Shown here: positions 33,073 through 41,470 of the stretch, one piece after another
How the letters are laid out: the number at the start of each line of letters is the position of its first letter
Numbering within the stretch: the first letter of the stretch is position 1
Source of the DNA: DASSUW01 sp963806395
GTDB lineage: Bacteria; Actinomycetota; Thermoleophilia; Solirubrobacterales; Solirubrobacteraceae
Assembly: GCA_963806395.1 (NCBI GenBank)
Contig: CAWDYI010000014.1
Location: 1 to 64,000 of the forward strand
Direction of reading: 5' to 3'
DNA length: 64,000 nucleotides
The notes under the pieces: generated by a model
Database searches by the model: none
Seen by the model: the letters and a program-made list of their open reading frames with translations, nothing else
Told to the model about the DNA's origin: nothing
Made by a program: the position numbers and the translations under genes

Positions 33073-33318
33073 CTAGCGGGCGATGCCCTGGGTCTTGAGG
33101 AGCTTGGACACCGTGCTGCTCGGCTGAGCGCCGCGATCGAGCCAGTGGCGGATCCGCTCCTCGTTCAGCACGATCGTCGACGGGTCGGTCTGCGCGTTGT
33201 AGCGGCCGAGCGTCTCGATGAAGCGACCGTCGCGCGGAGAGCGGCGATCGGCGACGACGACGCGCCACACCGGGTCCTTTTTCCCGCCCACGCGGGTGAG
33301 TCTCATGCTGACTGCCAT
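33073..33318 (-). CDS. rpsP: Ribosomal protein S16
   Basis: 81 residues: MRLTRVGGKKDPVWRVVVAD, SPRDGRFIETLGRYNAQ and RIRHWLDRGAQPSSTVSKLL. A 30S assembly protein. The ATG at 33318 adds four residues before the conserved MRLTR, where a second ATG could also start. Followed by khpA, rimM and trmD in the usual order. Confidence 0.96.
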   Translation of the reverse strand: MAVSMRLTRVGGKKDPVWRVVVADRRSPRDGRFIETLGRYNAQTDPSTIVLNEERIRHWLDRGAQPSSTVSKLLKTQGIAR

Positions 33319-33345
33319 TTCGGCGCGGCAGGATAGCGGAACCGC

Positions 33346-34677
33346 TCACCGCTGACGCATCATCTGCCCGATATCGGGCATCTTCCCCTGCTGGATCCCG
33401 CGCATCATCTTGCGCATCTGGTCGAACTGCTTGATCAGCTGGTTGACCTGCTGGACGCTCGTGCCGCTGCCCTTGGCGATCCGCAGCCGGCGCGAGCCCT
33501 TGATCGTCTCGGGGTTGCGGCGCTCGTACGGCGTCATCGAGAGGATGATCGCCTCGACGCGGTCGAGCTCGCGGTCGTCGACCTGCATCTTCGACAGCTG
33601 GTGGCCGGCGAGGCCGGGGATCATCCCCAGGATCGAGGTCAGCGGGCCCATCTTGCGGACCCGCTTGAGCTGGTCGAGGAAGTCCTCGAGCGTGAACTGG
33701 TTCTTGCGGAACTTCCGCTCGAGCTCCTTCGCCTCGTCCTCGTCGACCGACTGCTCGGCCTTCTCGATGAAGGACAGCACGTCGCCCATCCCGAGGATCC
33801 GCTGCGCCATCCGGTCGGGGTGGAAGCGCTCGAAGTCGCCGAGCTTCTCACCCGTGGAGGCGAACATGATCGGCTTGCCGGTGACCGCCTTGACCGACAG
33901 CGCGGCGCCGCCGCGGGCGTCGCCGTCGAGCTTGGAGAGCACCACGCCGTCGAACTGCGCGACCTCGGCGAACTGCTCGGCCACGTTCACCGCGTCCTGG
34001 CCGGTCATCGCGTCGACGACGAGCAGCACGGTGTGCGGGCGCACGCGCTTCTTGATCCGCGCGAGCTCCTCCATCAGCGCCTCGTCGACGTGCAGGCGGC
34101 CCGAGGTGTCGACGATCAGCACGTCCTTGCCGTCGCGCGTCGCCTGGTCGAGCGCCCAGCCCGCGATGTCGACGGGGTCCTTGTCGGTGCCCTGCTCGTA
34201 CACCGTCGCGCCGGCCTGGGTGCCGACCTTGACGAGCTGCTCGACCGCGGCCGGCCGGTAGACGTCGCAGGCGGCCACGGCGACGGACGAGTTGTTCTGC
34301 TCGCGCAGGTAGCGCGCGAGCTTGGCCGTGGCGGTCGTCTTGCCGGAGCCCTGGAGGCCGGCCATCAGCACGACGGTCGGCGGGCGCGGGGAGAACGTCA
34401 GGCCCGCGGAGGCGCCGCCCATCAGCGCCGTCAGCTCCTCGTTGACGATCTTGATGACCTGCTGGCCGGGGTTCAGCTGCTTGTGCACCTCGACGCCGAG
34501 GCAGCGCTCCTTCACGGTCGCCGTGAACTGCTTGACGACCTTGAAGTTGACGTCGGCTTCGAGCAGCGCGAGCCGGATCTCACGCAGCGCGCGATTGATG
34601 TCGTCTTCGGTGAGCGCACCGCGCTGCCGGACGCCCGCGAGCGTCCCCTGCAGCTTCTCTGACAGCGAGTCGAACAA
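33346..34677 (-). CDS. ffh: Signal recognition particle protein Ffh
   Basis: 443 residues. N domain (1-90), G domain with AGLQGSGKTTATAKLA, DVYRPAAVEQL, VDTSGRLH and LSKLDGDARGGAALS, and a Met-rich M domain from about 295 (GMIPGLAG, RRLRIAKGSGTSVQQVNQLIKQF, MRKMMRGIQQGKM). It brings ribosomes making membrane proteins to FtsY, also in this window. TTG start. Divergent from the transhydrogenase-like gene, with repeat B copy 3 between them. Confidence 0.96.
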   Translation of the reverse strand: MFDSLSEKLQGTLAGVRQRGALTEDDINRALREIRLALLEADVNFKVVKQFTATVKERCLGVEVHKQLNPGQQVIKIVNEELTALMGGASAGLTFSPRPPTVVLMAGLQGSGKTTATAKLARYLREQNNSSVAVAACDVYRPAAVEQLVKVGTQAGATVYEQGTDKDPVDIAGWALDQATRDGKDVLIVDTSGRLHVDEALMEELARIKKRVRPHTVLLVVDAMTGQDAVNVAEQFAEVAQFDGVVLSKLDGDARGGAALSVKAVTGKPIMFASTGEKLGDFERFHPDRMAQRILGMGDVLSFIEKAEQSVDEDEAKELERKFRKNQFTLEDFLDQLKRVRKMGPLTSILGMIPGLAGHQLSKMQVDDRELDRVEAIILSMTPYERRNPETIKGSRRLRIAKGSGTSVQQVNQLIKQFDQMRKMMRGIQQGKMPDIGQMMRQR

Positions 34678-34690
34678 GATCTACATGCTA

Positions 34691-34728
34691 AGGCGCTCGC
34701 GCGAGCTTGCGAGTGCGGGTAAGCCGCA
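34691..34728 (-). repeat. Repeat family B, copy 3
   Basis: 38 bases matching copy 2 (17087-17131) with one difference, in the 71-base gap between divergent ffh (start 34677) and the pyridine nucleotide disulfide oxidoreductase (start 34749). Read on the plus strand it runs towards the latter, ending 20 bases before its GTG, the same layout as copy 2 before the L,D-transpeptidase. It holds the palindrome GCTCGCGCGAGC. Confidence 0.7.
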
Positions 34729-34748
34729 TTCGGTTACGGTGCATTCAC

Positions 34749-36134
34749 GTGGAGCTCGACCTCTTGGTGATCGGATCCGGACCGAGCGGGCAGAAGGCGG
34801 CGATCCAGGCGGCCAAGCTCGGTAAGCGCGTGGCCGTCGCCGAGCGCCGCGAGCGGGTGGGCGGAGTGTCGATCCACACCGGCACGATCCCGTCCAAGAC
34901 GCTGCGCGAGGCCGTGCTGGAGCAGCTCGCCCAGCGGCCGATGGACGTGCTCGACCCCACACGCGTCGAGGAGTCCGAGAAGATCGCGCTCGAGCAGCTG
35001 ATGGACCGGACGGCGCGCGTGATCGCCGCCGAGACCGCCGTCGTGCGGGAGCAGTTCCGGCGCAACCGCGTCGGCCTGCTGCCGGGCCAGGCCCGGTTCC
35101 TGGACGCCAACACGGTGCGGGTCGAGGGGTCCGACGAGATCATCCGAGCGCGCCGGGTCGTGATCGCCTGCGGCACGCGCCCGGCGCGGCCGAACACGGT
35201 CGAGTTCGACGACCGCACCGTGATCGACTCCGACGGCCTGCTCAAGCTCGACCACCGCGTGCCGCGGACGATGACCGTCGTCGGCGCCGGCGTGATCGGC
35301 GTCGAGTACGCCTCGATGTTCGGCGCGCTCGGCACGAAGGTGACGGTGGTGGACAAGGGCGACCGCGTCCTCCCGTTCCTGGACGCCGAGATCGGTGAGG
35401 CGTTCCAGTACTTGTTGCGACGCGCCAACGTGACGTTCCGGATGCGCGAGAGCGTGTCGGCCGTCGAGCTGGACGCGGACGCGCGCGGACCGAAGGTGTC
35501 GCTGGCCTCGGGCAAGGAGCTCGTGTCGGAGACCGTGCTGTACGCGATCGGGCGCCAGGGCGACACCGAGGCGCTGGAGCTCGACAAGGCGGGGCTGTCC
35601 GCCGACGAGCGCGGCCGGATCCCCGTCGACGGCGACCATCGCACGGCGATCCCCCACATCTTCGCCGTCGGCGACGTGTCCGGCGGCGGGCTCGCCGCGA
35701 CGGCGATGGAGCAGGGCCGGATCGCCGCCCTGCACGCGTTCGGCGAGCCGGTCGAGACGCTGCCGGAGCTGGTGCCGACCGGCGTCTACGCGATCCCGGA
35801 GATCGCGATGGTCGGCCGCACCGAGGAGGCGCTCACCGACGCCGCCGTCCCGTACGTGACCGGCGTGGCGCACTGGCGCGAGCTGGCCCGCGGGCTGATG
35901 AGCGGCGACGAGGACGGGATGCTCAAGCTGCTGGTCTCCTCGAGCGACCGCCGCCTGCTCGGGGTGCACGTGATCGGCAAGGGCGCGACCGACCTCGTCC
36001 ACATCGGACAGGCCGTCATGGGCGGCGATTCCACGATCGACTTCCTCGTGACGGCGGTGTTCAACTACCCGACGTTCGCCGAGTCCTACAAGGTCGCCGC
36101 GCTGGACGCGTCCAACCGGATCAGGAAGCCGTAG
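34749..36134 (+). CDS. sthA: Soluble pyridine nucleotide transhydrogenase-like flavoprotein
   Basis: 461 residues. FAD motif GSGPSGQKAA near 9-18; the redox disulfide of the family is replaced by GTIPSKTLREAV, as in SthA/UdhA, so it should move hydride between NADH and NADPH without a disulfide. NAD-binding motif VVGAGVIGVEYASMFGALG; FAVGDVSGGGLAATAMEQGRIAA; dimer-interface HVIGKGATDLVHIGQ. GTG start at 34749. Its last 14 bases overlap the end of the convergent SPFH gene. Confidence 0.9.
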   Translation: MELDLLVIGSGPSGQKAAIQAAKLGKRVAVAERRERVGGVSIHTGTIPSKTLREAVLEQLAQRPMDVLDPTRVEESEKIALEQLMDRTARVIAAETAVVREQFRRNRVGLLPGQARFLDANTVRVEGSDEIIRARRVVIACGTRPARPNTVEFDDRTVIDSDGLLKLDHRVPRTMTVVGAGVIGVEYASMFGALGTKVTVVDKGDRVLPFLDAEIGEAFQYLLRRANVTFRMRESVSAVELDADARGPKVSLASGKELVSETVLYAIGRQGDTEALELDKAGLSADERGRIPVDGDHRTAIPHIFAVGDVSGGGLAATAMEQGRIAALHAFGEPVETLPELVPTGVYAIPEIAMVGRTEEALTDAAVPYVTGVAHWRELARGLMSGDEDGMLKLLVSSSDRRLLGVHVIGKGATDLVHIGQAVMGGDSTIDFLVTAVFNYPTFAESYKVAALDASNRIRKP

Positions 36135-37167
36135 GCGGCGGGTCCTCCGGGGCGGGTGGCAGCGGGCCGGGCCGCTGCGCGCTGGTGGCCTCCGCGGCCG
36201 CCTCGCGCGCCGCCTGCGCCGCCTCCGCCGCGTCGGCAGCGGCAGCCTCGCGCGCCTCCTCGGCCACCTGCCGCGACTCGGGCCGCGGGCGAGGCGGCGC
36301 CGAGTCCGCGAACCGCTCGGTCAGGTTGCCGAGCGCCTGCGTGAACTCGCTCGGGATGACGAAGATCTTGCTCGCCGGCCCTTGCGCGAGCTGCGGCAGC
36401 ATCTGCAGATACTGGTAGGACAGCAGCCGCTCGTCCGGCGCCCCGTCGTGGATCGCGCCGAACACGGTCTCGATCGCCTTCGCCTCGCCCTCGGCCCGCA
36501 GGATCGCGGCGGTACGGGCGCCCTCGGCCTTGAGCACGGCCGACTGCTTCTCACCCTCCGCGGTGAGGATCTGCGACTGCTTGACACCCTCGGCGGTGAG
36601 GATCGTGGCGCGCCGGTCGCGCTCGGCGCGCATCTGCTTCTCCATCGCCTCCTGGACGGTGCGCGGCGGCTCGACCGACTTGAGCTCGACGCGGTTGACG
36701 CGGATGCCCCACTTGCCCGTCGCCTCGTCGAGCACCACGCGCAGCTGCGAGTTGACGTTGTCGCGCGACGTCAGCGTCTCCTCGAGCGTCAGCCCGCCGA
36801 TCACGTTGCGCAGCGTCGTGACCGTGAGCTGCTCGATCGCCTGCAGCGGGTTGGCGACCTCGTACGTCGCGGCCTTCGGATCGGTGATCGTGAAGTAGAT
36901 GACGGTGTCGATGCCGACGACGAGGTTGTCCTCGGTGATCACCGGCTGCGGCGGGAAGGAGACCACCTGCTCGCGCAGGTCGAGCAGCGGCTTGACGCGG
37001 TCGACGAACGGGACGATCAGGGTCAGCCCGGGATCGAGCGTCCGCGCGTAGCGCCCGAGCCGCTCGACGATCCCCGCCCGCGCCTGCGGGACGATCCGCA
37101 CGCCCGACGCCGCGACGATGAACAGGAATATCGCAAGGACGATCAGCGCAATCAATCCGGCGTCCAT
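36121..37167 (-). CDS. SPFH/band 7 membrane protein (stomatin/QmcA type)
   Basis: 348 residues. N-terminal membrane segment (3-23), SPFH domain (about 23-200; RIVPQARAGIVERLGRY, VDRVKPLLDLREQVVSFPPQPVITEDN), a heptad-rich helix with repeated ILTAEG / VLKAEG units (about 195-240), and an Ala/Glu-rich C-terminus (about 290-348). It probably forms ring scaffolds that group membrane proteins. Ten bases downstream of an NfeD gene, the standard partner. Confidence 0.92.
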   Translation of the reverse strand: MDAGLIALIVLAIFLFIVAASGVRIVPQARAGIVERLGRYARTLDPGLTLIVPFVDRVKPLLDLREQVVSFPPQPVITEDNLVVGIDTVIYFTITDPKAATYEVANPLQAIEQLTVTTLRNVIGGLTLEETLTSRDNVNSQLRVVLDEATGKWGIRVNRVELKSVEPPRTVQEAMEKQMRAERDRRATILTAEGVKQSQILTAEGEKQSAVLKAEGARTAAILRAEGEAKAIETVFGAIHDGAPDERLLSYQYLQMLPQLAQGPASKIFVIPSEFTQALGNLTERFADSAPPRPRPESRQVAEEAREAAAADAAEAAQAAREAAAEATSAQRPGPLPPAPEDPPPTAS

Positions 37168-37177
37168 TAGGGTCTCC

Positions 37178-37609
37178 TCACTCCGCGACGAGCGCCGTGG
37201 CGCCCCTGATCTCGATCACTTGGACCCGCTTGCCGGCCTCGATGACGTCGTCGTCGTCGTAGGACCGCGCCGTCCACACCTCGCCGCCGATCCGTACGCA
37301 GCCGACGCCCTCGTCGTTGGCGATCCGCTCCAGGACCAAGCCGGTGCGGCCGACCAGCGCGGCCGTGCCGGTGCGCAGCGCCGGCGGCTGGCGCCGGTGC
37401 GAGCGCGCGAGCGGCCGCAGGGCGGCGAGCAGGACGCCCGAGACGACCAGGAACACCGCCCAGCTCAACACCGGGGGGCCGCCGGCGGCGGCGACGAGCG
37501 CGGCGACCAGCGCGCCGCCTGCGAAGGGCGCGAGGAAGAAGCTGAGGGTGGCGATCTCCCCCACACCGAAGACCACCGCAGCGATCAGCCAGAGCACCCA
37601 CTCGTCCAT
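37178..37609 (-). CDS. NfeD-like membrane protein
   Basis: 143 residues: two or three membrane segments (about 4-22, 27-45, 48-66), then a C-terminal OB-fold (about 85-143) with GRTGLVLERIANDEGVGCVRIGGEVWTARS and GKRVQVIEIRGATALV. This is the short NfeD type without protease domain, which works with the SPFH protein encoded next. Confidence 0.9.
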   Translation of the reverse strand: MDEWVLWLIAAVVFGVGEIATLSFFLAPFAGGALVAALVAAAGGPPVLSWAVFLVVSGVLLAALRPLARSHRRQPPALRTGTAALVGRTGLVLERIANDEGVGCVRIGGEVWTARSYDDDDVIEAGKRVQVIEIRGATALVAE

Positions 37610-37623
37610 ATCCTGAAACGATG

Positions 37624-38370
37624 TTAGTTGAGCGCCCTGCGGGCGACGGGGAAGTCGAAGTAGCGATCGGGGTAACGCTCGCCGCGGAGCGTGAAGTGCC
37701 ACCACTCGTTGGCGTAGTCGTCGAGGCCGGCGGCGTCGAGCGTGTCGCGCAGCAGCAGGCGGTTGCGGTGGGCACGGCCCTTGATCCGCGGGTCGAGCGT
37801 GTGGGCGCGCGGGTCGAAGCAGTCGTAGGCGGTCCCCATTCTGACGGTGTTGTCCGGGAAGCGCCTGCGCCGGGGTGCAAAGCACGGGACGAGGCCGAAG
37901 CGCGTGCGCGACCAGCGCGGTTGCTCCCTCGGCGGCAGCCTCACCAGCGTGAGGTCGACGGTGCTGCCGCGGCTGTGGCCTGAGCGGCGCGCGATGTAGC
38001 CGTCGTCGTGCAGCGTGCTCTTGTCGACGCGGGGATAGAACTCGCGCTTCATCTTCGTGTCGCCCGCGTCGTCGGCCCAGCGGGCGAACTGGTCGACGGC
38101 GCGCTGCGGCCGGTAGCAGTCGTACACCTTCAGCGTGTAGCCCTTGGGCGCGAGCCTGCGCTGGGCGCGCTTGAGCGCGCGGGCGGTCTCGCGGGTGACG
38201 ATGCAGAGCGGCTCGCGGTAGCCGGCGATCCGGCGCCCGACGAAGTTGTACTTCGTCGCGTAGCGCATGTCCTGGAGGATCGTGGGGTCGACGTCCTCGA
38301 GCGCGACGAACGTGCTCGGGGCCTGCTGCGCAGGGGCGAGGAGCGCCAGTGCGACCAGCAGCGCGGTCAT
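37624..38370 (-). CDS. M15 family D-Ala-D-Ala dipeptidase (VanX/DdpX-like)
   Basis: 248 residues with a signal peptide (about 1-17, cut after PAQQA). Zinc ligands: His and Asp in SGHSRGSTVDLTL, and His in EWWHFTL with its catalytic Glu. It also has YATKYNFVGRRI and YDCYRPQRAVDQF, typical of the family. It should cut D-alanyl-D-alanine outside the membrane. The ATG overlaps the ftsY stop (ATGA), an odd partnership. A role in peptidoglycan turnover fits better than vancomycin resistance, since no vanH/vanA is present. Confidence 0.9.
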   Translation of the reverse strand: MTALLVALALLAPAQQAPSTFVALEDVDPTILQDMRYATKYNFVGRRIAGYREPLCIVTRETARALKRAQRRLAPKGYTLKVYDCYRPQRAVDQFARWADDAGDTKMKREFYPRVDKSTLHDDGYIARRSGHSRGSTVDLTLVRLPPREQPRWSRTRFGLVPCFAPRRRRFPDNTVRMGTAYDCFDPRAHTLDPRIKGRAHRNRLLLRDTLDAAGLDDYANEWWHFTLRGERYPDRYFDFPVARRALN

Positions 38371-39365
38371 GTCGTCAGCAGTGCGCGCGCGAAATCGTCG
38401 GCGTCGAACGGGCGCAGATCCTCGAGCTGCTCGCCGATGCCGATCAGCTTCACGGGGATGCCGAGCTCGTTCGCGATCGCCAGCGCGATGCCGCCCTTCG
38501 CGGTCCCGTCGAGCTTGGTGAGCACGATGCCGGTCACGCCCACCGCCTCACCGAACAGCTTGGCCTGACGGACGCCGTTCTGGCCGGTGGTGGCGTCGAC
38601 GGTCATCAGGGTCTCGTGCGGGGCGTCCGGCATCTGCTTGGTGATCACCCGCCGGACCTTGGTCAGCTCCTCCATCAGGTTGTGCTGCGTGTGCAGCCGC
38701 CCTGCGGTATCGACGATCACCACGTCCGCCCCGCGCTCGCGCCCACGGGCGACCGCGTCGAACGCGACCGCGCCGGGGTCTGACCCCTCCGGGCCCTTGA
38801 CGAGCTCGACGTCGGCCCGCTCGGCCCAGCGCTCGAGCTGCTCGACCGCGGCCGCGCGGAACGTGTCCGCCGCCCCCACGACGACCTTCTGGCCGAGCGT
38901 GTGGCGCAGGTGCCAGGCGAGCTTGCCGATCGTCGTGGTCTTGCCGGTGCCGTTGACGCCGACGACGAGGATCACCGTCGGATCGGGGCGGATGTCGATC
39001 GTGTCGTCGCCGGTCCGGGCCATCTCGGCGAGCAGCTCAGCGAGCCGGGCGGTGAGCGCCTCGCCGCCGACGAGGTCGCCCTCCTCGGCCTCGCGCTCGA
39101 GCCGCTCGACCACCTGCGCGGTCGTGCTCGCGCCGACGTCGGCGTAGATCAGCGCCTCCTCGAGCCGCTCCCACGTCGCCTCGTCGAGATCGCCCTCGAA
39201 CAGTGTCGCCTGAACCTCGGCCGCGAGCGCCTCGCGGGTCTTGCGCATCGACTCGCGCAGACGGCTGAAGAAGCGCGGCCTGCGCTCCGGCTCGCCGGGG
39301 TCGGGAGCGTCGGCGACGAGAGTGCCGCCGTCGGTGATGAAGAGGTGATGCCAGTCCCGGGCCAA
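38367..39365 (-). CDS. ftsY: Signal recognition particle receptor FtsY
   Basis: 332 residues, lacking the long acidic A domain. The NG domain starts near 30 (RFFSRLRESMRKTREALAAEV); GTPase motifs are GVNGTGKTTTIGKLA, DTFRAAAVEQL, VDTAGRLHTQHNLMEEL, TKLDGTAKGGIALAI and GIGEQLEDLRPFDA. It is the membrane receptor for Ffh-bound ribosomes. TTG start; the short N-terminus MARDWHHLFITDGGTLVA is unusual and a start at a later Met is possible. Confidence 0.95.
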   Translation of the reverse strand: MARDWHHLFITDGGTLVADAPDPGEPERRPRFFSRLRESMRKTREALAAEVQATLFEGDLDEATWERLEEALIYADVGASTTAQVVERLEREAEEGDLVGGEALTARLAELLAEMARTGDDTIDIRPDPTVILVVGVNGTGKTTTIGKLAWHLRHTLGQKVVVGAADTFRAAAVEQLERWAERADVELVKGPEGSDPGAVAFDAVARGRERGADVVIVDTAGRLHTQHNLMEELTKVRRVITKQMPDAPHETLMTVDATTGQNGVRQAKLFGEAVGVTGIVLTKLDGTAKGGIALAIANELGIPVKLIGIGEQLEDLRPFDADDFARALLTT

Positions 39366-39389
39366 GCCGCGGCGCAGGATAGCCCGCGG

Positions 39390-40226
39390 TCACCGAACCG
39401 CCGGGATCACCTCGCGGCCGATCAGCTCGACGATCGCGAGATCGTCGTGGCGCAGGTGCTGCAGCATCACGCGCTCGACCCCGGCCGCCTCGTACTCCCG
39501 CAGACGCTCGATCAGCGCGTCCGGCTCGAGGCCGGCCCAGAAGTTGCCCATCACCGAGAACGGGATCGGCTCGCGCCCGATCTGGAGGCACGCCGCGGCG
39601 ATCCGCTCGCGCCGCTCGTTGCACTCCTCCGGGGTCGCCATCACCGTGTTGTACTCGTCGGCCCAGCGCGCGGCGAGGGCGGCGGCACGCGGGCCGGCCT
39701 TGCCGCCGAGGAGCAGCGGCGGGTGCGGTTGCTGCACCGGCTTGGGCAGCGCGTCGGCGCCGTCGAGGCGGTAGAACGCGCCGTCGAAGTCGAACGGCTC
39801 GGCGCCCCAGGAGCGGTGCACGATCTCGATCTGCTCGGCGAGCCGGTCGAACCGCTCGCGCTGGCTCTCGAACGGGAATCCGAAGGCGCGGTGCTCGCCG
39901 TCGTGCCAGCCCGTGCCCATGCCGAGCTCGACGCGGCCGCCGGAGACGTGGTCGGCGGTCACGACGCTGCGTGCGAGCACGGACGGGTGGCGGAAGGTCG
40001 CGGGCGAGACGAGCGTGCCCAGGCGGAGCGTGGTCGTGAGCGCCGCGAGCGCGTTGATCGTGCTCCAGGCGTCGAGCGACCCGCCGCCGGGCGCTCCGTC
40101 CAGCGACATGTAGTGGTCGGACCGGAACAGGGCGTCGAAGCCGGCGGCCTCGGCGGTGGTGGCGAGCGCGCGCCACTGGTCCCACGTGACGCCCTCCTGG
40201 CCCTCGATCATCAGGCAGACGCGCAT
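39390..40226 (-). CDS. LLM class F420-dependent oxidoreductase-like protein
   Basis: 278 residues with the luciferase-like TIM barrel: GFDALFRSDHYMSLDG, TTTLRLGTLVSPATFRHPSVLARSVVTADHVSGGRVELGMGTGW (read in parts), FDRLAEQIEIV and LLLGGKAGPRAAALAARWADEYNT. The F420-binding type is common in actinobacteria; FMN cannot be excluded. The substrate is unknown. It lies downstream of repeat A copy 4 and upstream of ftsY. Confidence 0.88.
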   Translation of the reverse strand: MRVCLMIEGQEGVTWDQWRALATTAEAAGFDALFRSDHYMSLDGAPGGGSLDAWSTINALAALTTTLRLGTLVSPATFRHPSVLARSVVTADHVSGGRVELGMGTGWHDGEHRAFGFPFESQRERFDRLAEQIEIVHRSWGAEPFDFDGAFYRLDGADALPKPVQQPHPPLLLGGKAGPRAAALAARWADEYNTVMATPEECNERRERIAAACLQIGREPIPFSVMGNFWAGLEPDALIERLREYEAAGVERVMLQHLRHDDLAIVELIGREVIPAVR

Positions 40227-40269
40227 CGGCCGGACAATAGGCGGTGGCGGCCCCGGCGTACGGCCACGG

Positions 40270-40426
40270 CGCTGGGTGCGGAAGCGGGCGACCGTCTGGT
40301 CGCGCTGCGGTTCGCCGAGTGTCGAGTTTGTGGGCCTGGGGCCCGGTAAGTCGACACTCGGCGGCGCTCCGCGCCCTCACACTCGTCCCACAGCCCACCG
40401 CTTCCCCACCCAGCGAAGTTGACGTT
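40270..40426 (+). repeat. Repeat family A, copy 4 (divergent)
   Basis: In the 221-base gap between the LLM gene and the winged-helix gene. The right end CCGCTTCCCCACCCAGCGAA plus GTTGACGTT (to 40426) matches the right end of copies 2 and 3 with one change in the terminal repeat. The left end GCGCTGGGTGCGGAAGCGG (40270-40288) is an inverted copy of the right subterminal block. The core has a perfect 12-base stem, GCCGAGTGTCGA (40314-40325) with TCGACACTCGGC (40351-40362), loop 25 bases. Confidence 0.65.
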
Positions 40427-40447
40427 CGCGGGCGCAGCCGCGAGGGA

Positions 40448-41470
40448 TCAAAGATCGAGGTCGAGCCCCAGGAAGGCGCCGATCCCGGCGACCTCGGACT
40501 CGATCCCGGCGCGTACGGCCTTGGTGATGCGGCCGAACGGGTCGATCTCGACGCGCCGCTTGGCGCGGTCGAGCCGCCAGGTGGCGAAGACGCGGCCGTC
40601 GGCGATCGCGACCGGGCGCAGGATGCCTCCGCCGGGCGCGACGCGCTTGGCGTGCGCGGGGTCGAGGATCGGCGCGCGGGAGGCCCAGCCGAGCAGCCAC
40701 TCGTCGAACGCCGGCAGCAGGCGGACGCCGCCCTCGCCTGGGTCGCCCGGCGGATCGGGCGGCTCGGCCCACGCGCGGCGGACGTCGGCGGCCGGCAGTC
40801 CCGACCAGCTTGCGAAGTCCTCGGCCGTCGCGGGCGCGTGCGCGGCGCCGTAGCGCCGCGCCAGCTCCGCCACGGCGGCGTCGCGGTCGGGGAGCGGCCC
40901 GGGATCGATCGGGCCGTAGAGCTCCTCGCGGCCGCGGACGCCGACCTCGCACAGCACGCCGGCGAGCGCGGCGCGGTGGACGACGTGGATCGGCGCCTGC
41001 CCCTTCGGCTCGACCGGCACGCCGCGGGCGCGTAGGCCCGCGGCGAGCTCGTGGCGGGTCAGCGGCCCCTCGTCGCGGACGATCTCGGCCGCCACCGCCG
41101 TGCTGCGCTCCGCCTCGGCGGGCGGTAGGCCGAGCTGCGTGAGCCGGCGCTCGCCGCGCTTCAGGTGCAGCGGGGCGAACACCGCGAGCGCGAGCGGTAA
41201 GTCGGCGGCGTCCAGCAGGTGCAGCGTGCCGCGCATCGCCCAGGTGCGCACCAGCGTGCGGTTCCCGCTCAGCGCGTGCTCGACGGCATCCGCGGAAACG
41301 CCGGGCGCCCTCGCGCGCACGGCGAGGAACGCGGCGTTGCGGTCCTGCGCCTGCACGCCGACCACCGAGCGGACCGCCTCCACCGGATCGGCGGACCGCG
41401 CTCCCGACAGTCGCTGGGCGCGGAGCCGGCGGCGGCGGACGACCGCGGGCCTAGGCGGCACGCTCCGCAT
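40448..41470 (-). CDS. Winged-helix DNA-binding domain protein (AlkX/HTH_42 type)
   Basis: 340 residues: RRLRAQRLSGARSADPVEAVRSVVGVQAQD, TLVRTWAMRGTLHLLDAADLPL, GPLTRHELAAGLRARGVP, LLPAFDEWLLGWASRAPILD and RPVAIADGRVFATWRLDRAKRRVEID. This is the DUF1006/HTH_42 family; relatives bind DNA and the related YcaQ unhooks DNA interstrand crosslinks, so a repair role is possible. Its first 20 bases overlap the smc 3' end, so it is coupled to smc. Confidence 0.85.
   Translation of the reverse strand: MRSVPPRPAVVRRRRLRAQRLSGARSADPVEAVRSVVGVQAQDRNAAFLAVRARAPGVSADAVEHALSGNRTLVRTWAMRGTLHLLDAADLPLALAVFAPLHLKRGERRLTQLGLPPAEAERSTAVAAEIVRDEGPLTRHELAAGLRARGVPVEPKGQAPIHVVHRAALAGVLCEVGVRGREELYGPIDPGPLPDRDAAVAELARRYGAAHAPATAEDFASWSGLPAADVRRAWAEPPDPPGDPGEGGVRLLPAFDEWLLGWASRAPILDPAHAKRVAPGGGILRPVAIADGRVFATWRLDRAKRRVEIDPFGRITKAVRAGIESEVAGIGAFLGLDLDL

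Noticed and set aside
37624..38370. Vancomycin resistance cluster
   Set aside because: Only a VanX-like peptidase is present; no ligase, dehydrogenase or VanRS genes accompany it.
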